Below, in pieces: positions 1 to 5,187 of a stretch of 8,241 bases of DNA. The notes beneath the pieces were generated by a model. The model was given only the letters and a program-made list of their open reading frames with translations, was not told the origin of the DNA and ran no database searches. The stretch lies in contig DJEH01000118.1 in the NCBI GenBank assembly GCA_002431845.1, positions 28,114 through 36,354 of the forward strand. Reading direction: 5' to 3'. Both the position numbers and the translations under genes were made by a program. Within the stretch, counting starts at the first letter, position 1. Each line of letters starts with the position of its first letter. The DNA is from Prevotellaceae bacterium UBA5903. GTDB taxonomy: Bacteria; Bacteroidota; Bacteroidia; Bacteroidales; Bacteroidaceae.

Positions 1-29
1 GTAGGTGGGAAACTTTTTTATTTTACGAG

Positions 30-48
30 TGGCAACACATCGTTGCCA
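30..48 (-). terminator. weak hairpin after the Cys-rich gene
   Basis: TGGCAAC (30-36) and GTTGCCA (42-48) form a perfect 7-bp stem with a 5-base loop, starting 11 bases past the stop codon of the Cys/Lys-rich gene. On the minus strand the stem is followed by an A-rich stretch, not a T-tract, so it is not a canonical intrinsic terminator. It may be a 3' stability hairpin. The function is inference from position and symmetry only. Confidence 0.35.
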
Positions 49-59
49 AGAGCTAACAA

Positions 60-305
60 TTAGTTAGCCTTAGCGCAACAAGTCTTTTGTTCAACCTTCT
101 TATCGCACTTCGTGGCTTTTGCACACTTCTTGCATTTGCCCTTTTGTTTTTTAGCTTTCTTGCATTTCTTACACTTTTTGTCCTTGCTGTCCTTTTGGCA
201 GCATTCAGTGGTTTGCTTCTTGCAGCAGCCCTCTTTCTTAGGGCATTGAGCACTCATTGAGAACGTAAAGATGGCAGTCATTGCCAATAAGATAAACTTT
301 TTCAT
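60..305 (-). CDS. small secreted Cys/Lys-rich protein
   Basis: This is an 81-residue protein of unknown function. Residues 1-19 form a clear signal peptide (MKKFILLAMTAIFTFSMSA), with likely cleavage before Q20, so the protein is exported to the periplasm or beyond. The mature 62 residues hold 12 cysteines and 24 lysines. There are three CC pairs (near residues 26, 34 and 77) and two CKKC motifs in the middle; hydrophobic residues are almost absent. Such composition fits a metal-binding or disulfide-linked cationic peptide, but no named family is recognised. The ATG at 305 is chosen because the signal peptide begins there. An in-frame ATG at 365 would add 20 residues encoded largely by tandem decamer repeats and would bury the signal sequence. 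A TAATTTTG box at 363-370 on the minus strand, inside a repeated element, is the candidate promoter. No partner gene is evident; ogt upstream on the same strand is 176 bases away. Confidence 0.82.
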   Translation of the reverse strand: MKKFILLAMTAIFTFSMSAQCPKKEGCCKKQTTECCQKDSKDKKCKKCKKAKKQKGKCKKCAKATKCDKKVEQKTCCAKAN

Positions 306-330
306 GATGTTGCATTTATGCTTGTGAATA

Positions 331-360
331 TAAGTAGATATGAGTAGGTATAAGTAGGTA
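331..360. repeat. three tandem decamers
   Basis: Three adjacent 10-base units read TAAGTAGATA, TGAGTAGGTA and TAAGTAGGTA. The last merges into the left end of the inverted-repeat element that starts at 354. They lie in the presumed 5' leader of the Cys/Lys-rich gene. They look like slippage expansion of the TAAGTAGGT edge of that element. Confidence 0.75.
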
Positions 361-419
361 TTCAAAATTAATTTATATAATCATGTACTATCTAATTGAT
401 ATGAATTTTGAGCACCTAC
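354..419. repeat. 66-bp inverted-repeat element, copy 1
   Basis: The left arm GTAGGTATTCAAAATT (354-369) matches the reverse complement of the right arm, GTAGGTGCTCAAAATT (404-419 read on the minus strand), at 14 of 16 positions. The left part, 351-378, recurs at 8208-8235 with one mismatch in 28 bases. On the minus strand the left arm contains TAATTTTG (370 down to 363), which fits the Bacteroidetes -7 consensus TAnnTTTG. It sits 57 bases before the start of the Cys/Lys-rich gene. No TTTG -33 box is seen at the usual distance. It could be a short non-autonomous mobile repeat, a palindromic operator, or both. Confidence 0.72.
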
Positions 420-452
420 ATAGTAAATGATTTGTTAAAATCAATGTGCGAG

Positions 453-460
453 CAAAGTTA
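453..460 (-). promoter_or_regulatory. possible -7 box behind ogt
   Basis: On the minus strand this reads TAACTTTG, matching TAnnTTTG, and lies between the ogt stop and the Cys/Lys-rich gene. If used, it would place the whole 66-bp inverted repeat in the leader of that transcript. No -33 TTTG is visible, so support is weak. Confidence 0.25.
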
Positions 461-481
461 TTGAAAAAAGATAAATATGCC

Positions 482-1018
482 TTATTTTTCCACTTTTATT
501 TTATCGTCGCTCCCCTCTATTTTCAGCAAGATTCTTTTTGCATCCAGCCCACCTGCAAATCCAGTAAGCGCATGGTTAGAACCTATTACTCTATGGCAAG
601 GCACTACTATGCTCATGCCGTTAGCCCCGATAGCCTGCGCCACAGCCCTCACACCTTTTATATTGTTCACCCGTATGGCAATGTCTTTATAAGTACGGAC
701 TTCGCCATAAGGAATTTTGAGCAAGGCTCTCCACACCTGTTTCTGAAACTCAGTACCTACAAAGTGTAAGGAAACATCAAAAACCCTGCGCACACCACAA
801 AAATACTCGTCAAGCTGTGAGATATATCGTTGTAGCACCTCCGAAGTTTCTTCTACAAATGTAGCATTGAGCATTCTAACAAGGCGACGCATGTTGTGTT
901 CGGCACATGGATGTTCGCTCCAATCGCACAAGCAAAGTTCGTTACCAACAGATGCCAACACCAATTCTCCACAAGGCGACTGATAATATTGTATGTTTAC
1001 GATGGTATGTTTTTTCAT
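482..1018 (-). CDS. ogt: methylated-DNA--protein-cysteine methyltransferase
   Basis: This 178-residue, full-length Ogt/MGMT-type suicide repair protein transfers the alkyl group of O6-alkylguanine (and O4-alkylthymine) in DNA to its own cysteine. The active-site motif PCHRVI is at 140-145 with the acceptor C141. Spacing to other conserved residues matches human MGMT: Y110 (31 before the cysteine), R124 of the recognition helix (17 before) and N133 (8 before). The C-terminal motif is LTGFAGGL at 151-158, with F where Y is common. Residues 1-85 are the poorly conserved N-terminal domain (SPCGELVLASV near 14-24). There is no Ada-type N-terminal zinc domain, so it is a stand-alone enzyme, cytoplasmic by family. 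The ATG at 1018 gives the usual family length. Promoter-like TATCTTTG and TAACTTTG boxes lie 59 and 126 bases upstream, inside a duplicated sequence. Confidence 0.95.
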   Translation of the reverse strand: MKKHTIVNIQYYQSPCGELVLASVGNELCLCDWSEHPCAEHNMRRLVRMLNATFVEETSEVLQRYISQLDEYFCGVRRVFDVSLHFVGTEFQKQVWRALLKIPYGEVRTYKDIAIRVNNIKGVRAVAQAIGANGMSIVVPCHRVIGSNHALTGFAGGLDAKRILLKIEGSDDKIKVEK

Positions 1019-1067
1019 ATACGATAGCTATGTTTAATTGTCATAGTCAAGCAATGTTTGAGGGGTA

Positions 1068-1158
1068 ATTATTTTAGCAAAGATAAGAAAATACAAGGGA
1101 AATATGTCATAATGTTTTTCCCCTCAAGCAGTTGATTATTTTAGCAAAGTTAAGAAAA
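1068..1158 (-). promoter_or_regulatory. duplicated 24-bp sequence with two -7 boxes
   Basis: A 24-base sequence at 1068-1091 recurs at 1135-1158 with one difference; both share ATTATTTTAGCAAAG. Read on the minus strand each carries a box fitting TAnnTTTG followed by C: TATCTTTG (1085 to 1078) and TAACTTTG (1152 to 1145), both facing ogt. An inverted repeat TTGAGGGG (1058-1065) / CCCCTCAA (1120-1127) brackets the first copy. No TTTG is found at the normal -33 distance from either box. Tandem promoters for ogt are the simplest reading. Confidence 0.5.
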
Positions 1159-1255
1159 GATTCCATTATCTCTACTATTTCAAAATTAAACATTCGCAAG
1201 TAACAAACAATCACATTGTATCATATCGTGCATACAAGGAGTTAAAGCACTAACT

Positions 1256-1291
1256 TGCGTTTTATGCTATATTGAAGATGCGTTTTATGCT
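1256..1291. repeat. 13-bp direct repeat pair
   Basis: TGCGTTTTATGCT occurs exactly at 1256-1268 and 1279-1291, 23 bases apart start to start. The second copy runs straight into the palindromic array. A shared origin with the array is likely but unproven. Confidence 0.7.
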
Positions 1292-1360
1292 GGCGTATCA
1301 CGGGCGTGATACGAGCGTATCATGGACGCGATACGAGCGTATCACGGGCGTGATACGCCA
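1291..1360. repeat. array of three 22-bp palindromic units
   Basis: Three 20-bp inverted repeats lie at 1294-1313, 1316-1335 and 1338-1357, joined by AG, giving a period of 22. Units 1 and 3 are identical: CGTATCACGGGCGTGATACG, with perfect 9-bp arms. Unit 2 is a variant whose arms match at 7 of 9 positions. The array is bounded by TGG (1291-1293) and CCA (1358-1360), so the outermost ends also pair and the 70 bp is symmetric overall. Each main unit is 12/20 G+C within AT-rich flanks. It lies between divergent genes, so a terminator role is unlikely. A dispersed REP-like element or a multi-site operator fits better. Confidence 0.85.
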
Positions 1361-1422
1361 ACTGCATTTGCAAGATAGAATTAAAACAACACGTTTATAG
1401 CTTGATTATCAAACATTTACAA

Positions 1423-1560
1423 TCAAAATATCAAAACGTTTAGACGCTCCAAAGTAAAGTTCTCTTCACATCATTCGCCATCGGATATTGCACAAAATGG
1501 TATGCCATGCTCGTCATTCAGCATAGGTATGTTAGCAAAGAGAGTAAATGGCTGAGCAAA
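1423..1560 (-). pseudogene. short interrupted reading frame, origin unknown
   Basis: A minus-strand frame is open from 1653 to a TGA at 1473-1471. It then continues in the same frame for 15 codons to a TGA at 1425-1423. The part from 1560 reads like protein: FAQPFTLFANIPMLNDEHG, then IPFCAISDGE, stop, CEENFTLERLNVLIF. Changing the internal TGA to TGG by one transition would restore a continuous frame. The stretch from 1653 to 1561 overlaps the malic enzyme promoter region and is probably not coding. I cannot name a family. It may be a decayed fragment carried by a dispersed repeat, or chance. Confidence 0.35.
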
Positions 1561-1607
1561 TAAATAATAAAAGGTGTGAAACGCATTACAATTTGAAACT
1601 AAAATTG

Positions 1608-1615
1608 TACTTTTG
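1608..1615 (+). promoter_or_regulatory. -7 box of the malic enzyme promoter
   Basis: TACTTTTG followed by CAATA fits the Bacteroidetes -7 element TAnnTTTG and lies 83 bases before the malic enzyme ATG. The only TTTG upstream (1592-1595) is 12 bases away, closer than the usual spacing, so the -33 half is unconvincing. Confidence 0.5.
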
Positions 1616-1698
1616 CAATAGATAGTCATGCTATGCAACCCATTAGACTTGCACTATCCTTACTATAGAAAAGCAATAATCTAACAATCCACTCATAT

Positions 1699-3981
1699 AT
1701 GGTAAAAATAACAAAAGAAGCCGCACTTCATTATCATGAAATGGGCAAACCTGGAAAAATTGAGGTAACTCCTACAAAACCTTATCGCACACAGACAGAC
1801 TTGTCATTAGCTTACTCTCCGGGTGTGGCAGAACCATGCCTTGAAATACAAAAGAACCCACACGATGCCTACAAATATACCAATAAAGGCAATCTTGTAG
1901 CTGTAATATCTAACGGCACAGCCGTATTGGGCTTGGGCGATATTGGTGCCATGAGTGGTAAACCTGTGATGGAAGGCAAGAGTTTGCTCTTCAAAATATA
2001 CGCAGGCGTTGATGCTTTTGATATAGAGGTGAACGAAAAAGATCCAGCTAAATTTGTTGAAGCTGTTAAGGCCATTGCACCAACATTTGGCGGCATCAAT
2101 CTTGAGGATATCAAGGCTCCCGAATGTTTTGAAATAGAAAAACGTTTGAAAGAGGAACTTGACATACCCGTGATGCATGACGACCAACACGGCACAGCCA
2201 TCATATCGGCTGCTGGCTTAATCAATGCTCTTATGGTGGCTGGCAAGAAGATTGAGGACGTAAAAATTGTAGTGAATGGTGCTGGCGCAGCTGCTATTTC
2301 TTGTACCAAACTCTACTGCGCTTTTGGTGCTAAAAAAGAGAACGTGGTGATGCTCGACTCAAAAGGCGTAATCAGCACAGAACGCACAAACCTTAACCCT
2401 CAAAAGCAAGAGTTTGCCACAAGCCGCACCGACATCCACACGCTTGAAGAAGCTATTAAGGGTGCCGATGTATTTGTTGGTCTGTCTAAAGGCAACGTAC
2501 TCACCCAAGATATGGTACGCTCAATGGCCAATAACCCCATCATCTTTGCATTGGCCAACCCCGTTCCCGAAATCTCGTACGAGGACGCTACTTCGGCTCG
2601 CCCCGACGTGTTGATGAGTACAGGACGTACCGACTATCCTAACCAAATCAACAATGTTATTGGTTTCCCATACATCTTCCGTGGTGCACTCGACACTGCT
2701 GCCAAAGCCATCAACGAAGAGATGAAAATGGCTGCGGCACGTGCCATTGCCGACCTTGCACGTCGCCCTGTGCCCGACATTGTGAACCGTGCATACCACG
2801 TGCGCAACTTTACATTTGGCCCCGACTACTTTATACCCAAACCCGTAGATCCACGCCTCATCACCGAGGTATCAATGGCTGTGGCTAAAGCTGCAATGGA
2901 TAGTGGCGTGGCACGCACGCCAATCAAGGATTGGAAGGCATATCGCCAACACTTGCGCGAGCTCATGGGACAAGAAACCAAGTTTACGCAAAACCTCTAC
3001 GACACCGCTCGCTCTAATCCTAAGCGCGTAGTGTTTGCCGAAGGCACTCACCCCACTATGCTCGAGGCAGCTGTTAAGGCTAAAGAAGAGGGCATCTGCT
3101 TCCCTATCCTTCTCGGAAACGATGTGCAAATACGCAATATTGCCGAAGAGTTGAAACTCAATCTCGATGGCATAGAGATACTCAATCTGCGCAACGATAG
3201 TCAAAACGAACGTCGTCATCGCTATGCACAGCTCTTTGCCAAACAGATGGAACGCAAGGGCTATACCCCCCAAGAGGCCGAAGACAAGATGTACGAGCGC
3301 AACTACTTTGGTATGATGATGGTTGAGACGGGCGAGGCCGATGCATTTATCACTGGTCTTTACACCAAGTATTCTAACACATTCAAGGTGGCACGCGAGG
3401 TTATCGGTATTCGCCCAGGCTATAACCACTTTGGCACGATGCACCTTATTAATACCAAGAAGGGTATCCTCTTTGTAGCCGATACTTTGGTTAATCGTCA
3501 CCCCGACGAAGAGGCTCTCTACGACATTGCTCGTCTGTCGGCATCAACCGTACGCTTCTTTAATCGTACACCGGCTATGGCTATGCTTTCGTACTCAAAC
3601 TTTGGCACCGACAACGACGGCAGTGCACAGAGTGTGCGCAACGTTGTGAGTCGCTTGCACAACGAGGATGCAAGTCTTGCTGTCGATGGCGAAATGCAAC
3701 TAAACTTTGCCATGGACAAAGACTTGCGCGATGAGAAATATCCTTTCAACACCTTGAAGGGTATGGATGTTAATACGCTCATCTTCCCCAACCTATCGGC
3801 TGCAAACTCGTCTTACAAGATTGTGAAAGCGCTCGAAGACGACGGCGAAGTGGTTGGCCCAATCCAAATGGGACTGAATAAGCCTATCCACTTTACTGAC
3901 TTTGAAAGTTCGGTAAACGACATTGTAAACGTTACTGCTGTTGCCGTAATCGATGCTATTGTAATGGAAAAGAAAAAGTAA
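1699..3981 (+). CDS. maeB: malic enzyme fused to a phosphotransacetylase-like domain
   Basis: This 760-residue protein has the length and order of MaeB-type malic enzymes, which oxidatively decarboxylate malate to pyruvate and CO2 with NAD(P)H formation in the cytoplasm. The malic domain covers about 1-160: SLAYSPGVAEPCLEI at 36-50 with catalytic-type Y39, MEGKSLLFK at 91-99 with catalytic-type K94, LEDI at 135-138 and HDDQHGTA at 160-167, which carry metal-ligand acidic residues. The Rossmann domain covers about 165-410: VVNGAGAAA at 191-199, FALANPVPE at 283-291, NNVIGFP at 318-324. Residues from about 430 to 756 are a phosphate acetyl/butyryltransferase-like domain starting at RVVFAEGTHP (443-452). 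In this family that domain is generally thought to be regulatory and to bind acetyl-CoA. NAD versus NADP preference cannot be read with confidence. The ATG lacks a Shine-Dalgarno, as is normal in Bacteroidetes. It is monocistronic, with its own promoter box and terminator. Confidence 0.96.
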   Translation: MVKITKEAALHYHEMGKPGKIEVTPTKPYRTQTDLSLAYSPGVAEPCLEIQKNPHDAYKYTNKGNLVAVISNGTAVLGLGDIGAMSGKPVMEGKSLLFKIYAGVDAFDIEVNEKDPAKFVEAVKAIAPTFGGINLEDIKAPECFEIEKRLKEELDIPVMHDDQHGTAIISAAGLINALMVAGKKIEDVKIVVNGAGAAAISCTKLYCAFGAKKENVVMLDSKGVISTERTNLNPQKQEFATSRTDIHTLEEAIKGADVFVGLSKGNVLTQDMVRSMANNPIIFALANPVPEISYEDATSARPDVLMSTGRTDYPNQINNVIGFPYIFRGALDTAAKAINEEMKMAAARAIADLARRPVPDIVNRAYHVRNFTFGPDYFIPKPVDPRLITEVSMAVAKAAMDSGVARTPIKDWKAYRQHLRELMGQETKFTQNLYDTARSNPKRVVFAEGTHPTMLEAAVKAKEEGICFPILLGNDVQIRNIAEELKLNLDGIEILNLRNDSQNERRHRYAQLFAKQMERKGYTPQEAEDKMYERNYFGMMMVETGEADAFITGLYTKYSNTFKVAREVIGIRPGYNHFGTMHLINTKKGILFVADTLVNRHPDEEALYDIARLSASTVRFFNRTPAMAMLSYSNFGTDNDGSAQSVRNVVSRLHNEDASLAVDGEMQLNFAMDKDLRDEKYPFNTLKGMDVNTLIFPNLSAANSSYKIVKALEDDGEVVGPIQMGLNKPIHFTDFESSVNDIVNVTAVAVIDAIVMEKKK

Positions 3982-4005
3982 TTTAACTTTTTGAAAATAC
4001 GCTTT

Positions 4006-4052
4006 AAGTCTCCCCTTATATCTATCCCAACAAGGATTTATAGGGGAGACTT
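4006..4052 (+). terminator. intrinsic terminator of the malic enzyme gene
   Basis: AAGTCTCCCCT (4006-4016) pairs perfectly over 11 bp with AGGGGAGACTT (4042-4052), followed by ATTTTTA. An inner ATCC/GGAT pairing (4024-4027 with 4034-4037) can extend the hairpin. It lies 24 bases past the stop codon. Confidence 0.88.
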
Positions 4053-4126
4053 ATTTTTACTTAAGTTTGGGATTTAACACAATTGGTCAAGGCTTGTTTG
4101 TCCTAAATTCAGCACTTGATTTTTTT

Positions 4127-4144
4127 TATATTTTACAAAATATA
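4127..4144. promoter_or_regulatory. 18-bp palindrome abutting a start codon
   Basis: TATATTTT-AC-AAAATATA is a perfect 8-bp-arm inverted repeat ending two bases before the ATG of the TPR gene. It could be an operator or a start-site hairpin, or simply AT-rich chance. A TAAGTTTG box (4062-4069) further upstream matches TAnnTTTG but overlies the tail of the preceding terminator. Confidence 0.3.
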
Positions 4145-4146
4145 GC

Positions 4147-5148
4147 ATGCGTTACTCAGTTTCTCTTATCATTGCATTTTTCATATCATTACTTTCATAC
4201 ATAGCACAGGTAGAAGGCTTGCTATGCGGTAATGAATGTTTACCAATGCAATGCCATGCACAAACTATCATTGAACTTAAGAAGGGTGGCACGGTGCGAT
4301 CTAAAAACATTAATGACTACAAGGACGATCCTAAATATAAGCAACGCATTGTTGAGGATTCGCTACTCTATATTGACAACCTAAGACGTGCATTTAATGC
4401 GCTTCATACCGACTCTACGGCACAAGCCGAAGCCCTATTTAAGGAAGCCTTAAAACTACGACCTTATGCGCCAGGCAACCATGTTATTAAATATAATCTG
4501 GGGTTGCTTGATATGTCGAGGGGCAAAAACAAGGAGGCTGTAGCCACGCTCACCGAAATCATAAACAAATACCCCAACTATAGCGATGCACGCATAGCAA
4601 GGGCAGAAGCCAACCTGCAACTCGACCATGCCAACGAAGCTCTTGAGGATGCAAGGCAAATACTTGATAAGGCTGCAATACTCAAAACCTCGCCCAGCAT
4701 CGTTGAAAAAGCTCATTTTGTTAAAGCCGCAGCCCAATTTCAGTTGCACTTTTTCCCCGAAGCACATGCTGAGCTACAAGGCATCATCAAAAACAATCCG
4801 AACAACTTAAATGCTCAAGTGCTTGACGCACTTACCTTGCAACAAATGGGACAGCCTAAAGAGGCTCTCAATAGGCTCAACCTTATTGTTTCGGCCCATC
4901 CCGACAACGTGGATGCCCTCACCACGAGAGCCAACGTGGAGTTTAACCTTGGGCTTTATGCCATGGCACGTGCCGACTGCGATACTCTTATTCAGCTACA
5001 ACCCGATGATAGTGGCTACCTTATTGAACGAGCCAAGGCCTTGCTTCAATTAGGCGAAAAGAAACTGGCGCAAAAGGACTTGAAAAAGGCCATCAGCATG
5101 GGCGTGCCGCAAGGACTGGTTCATCCACTGCTCTTACAGGCTAAATAA
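4147..5148 (+). CDS. secreted tetratricopeptide-repeat protein
   Basis: This is a 333-residue protein of unspecified function, probably a scaffold for protein-protein contacts in the periplasm or envelope. A hydrophobic N-terminus (about 5-20) marks export. The cleavage point is ambiguous: after A20 (before QVEG) or after A38 (before QTII), the latter having the A-Q junction common in this phylum. Residues from about 75 to 318 are a run of roughly seven TPR helical hairpins, with recognisable units near 79-106, 112-145, 147-180, 186-219, 221-253, 255-288 and 290-318. The hallmark pattern is seen in YNLGLLDMSRGKNKEAV at 116-132 and ALTLQQMGQPKEALNRL at 228-244. There is no enzymatic domain. 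The GHL10 gene begins 39 bases downstream on the same strand with no terminator between, so the two are probably co-transcribed. Confidence 0.88.
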   Translation: MRYSVSLIIAFFISLLSYIAQVEGLLCGNECLPMQCHAQTIIELKKGGTVRSKNINDYKDDPKYKQRIVEDSLLYIDNLRRAFNALHTDSTAQAEALFKEALKLRPYAPGNHVIKYNLGLLDMSRGKNKEAVATLTEIINKYPNYSDARIARAEANLQLDHANEALEDARQILDKAAILKTSPSIVEKAHFVKAAAQFQLHFFPEAHAELQGIIKNNPNNLNAQVLDALTLQQMGQPKEALNRLNLIVSAHPDNVDALTTRANVEFNLGLYAMARADCDTLIQLQPDDSGYLIERAKALLQLGEKKLAQKDLKKAISMGVPQGLVHPLLLQAK

Positions 5149-5187
5149 TATTTAAGTAGGCAAACAGTGCTTTTTATTGTAAATATT

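Larger units (their letters stand above)
1019..1698. other. repeat-rich divergent intergenic region
   Basis: This 680-base gap between divergently transcribed ogt and the malic enzyme has no intact gene. In order it holds a duplicated 24-mer with promoter-like boxes (1068-1158), an AT-rich stretch with nothing recognisable (1159-1255), a duplicated 13-mer (1256-1291), a GC-rich palindromic array (1291-1360), an AT-rich stretch (1361-1422), a small interrupted minus-strand reading frame (1423 to about 1560), and the malic enzyme promoter region (about 1590-1698). Three unrelated repeat types in one gap suggests accumulation of dispersed elements. Confidence 0.8.

Noticed and set aside
1..6. 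GTAGGT at the window start as a third copy of the palindromic element
   Set aside because: The match stops after six bases; no TCAAAATT follows. It could be the edge of something outside the window but cannot be supported.
53..253. Arg/Lys-rich minus-strand frame overlapping the Cys-rich gene
   Set aside because: It is a frame-shifted reading of the same Lys/Cys codons, has no signal peptide of its own, and the competing frame has a clear one.
306..365. Upstream ATG extending the Cys/Lys-rich protein by 20 residues
   Set aside because: The extra codons largely translate the tandem decamer repeats and displace the signal peptide from the N-terminus.
1291..1360. CRISPR-like array
   Set aside because: Units are adjacent palindromes separated by only AG; there are no unique spacers and no cas genes.
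1291..1360. Intrinsic terminator
   Set aside because: The flanking genes diverge, no transcript should end here, and no T-tract follows on either strand.
1592..1615. Complete -33/-7 promoter pair for the malic enzyme
   Set aside because: The TTTG at 1592-1595 is only 12 bases from the TACTTTTG box, short of normal Bacteroidetes spacing; only the -7 half is claimed.
5150..5160. TAAGTAGG upstream of the GHL10 gene as a further element copy
   Set aside because: Only eight bases match and the diagnostic TCAAAATT part is missing.
5167..5187. GTG start for the GHL10 protein, seven codons upstream
   Set aside because: The ATG at 5188 starts a textbook signal peptide (MRK followed by a hydrophobic core); the GTG would add uncharged residues before it.
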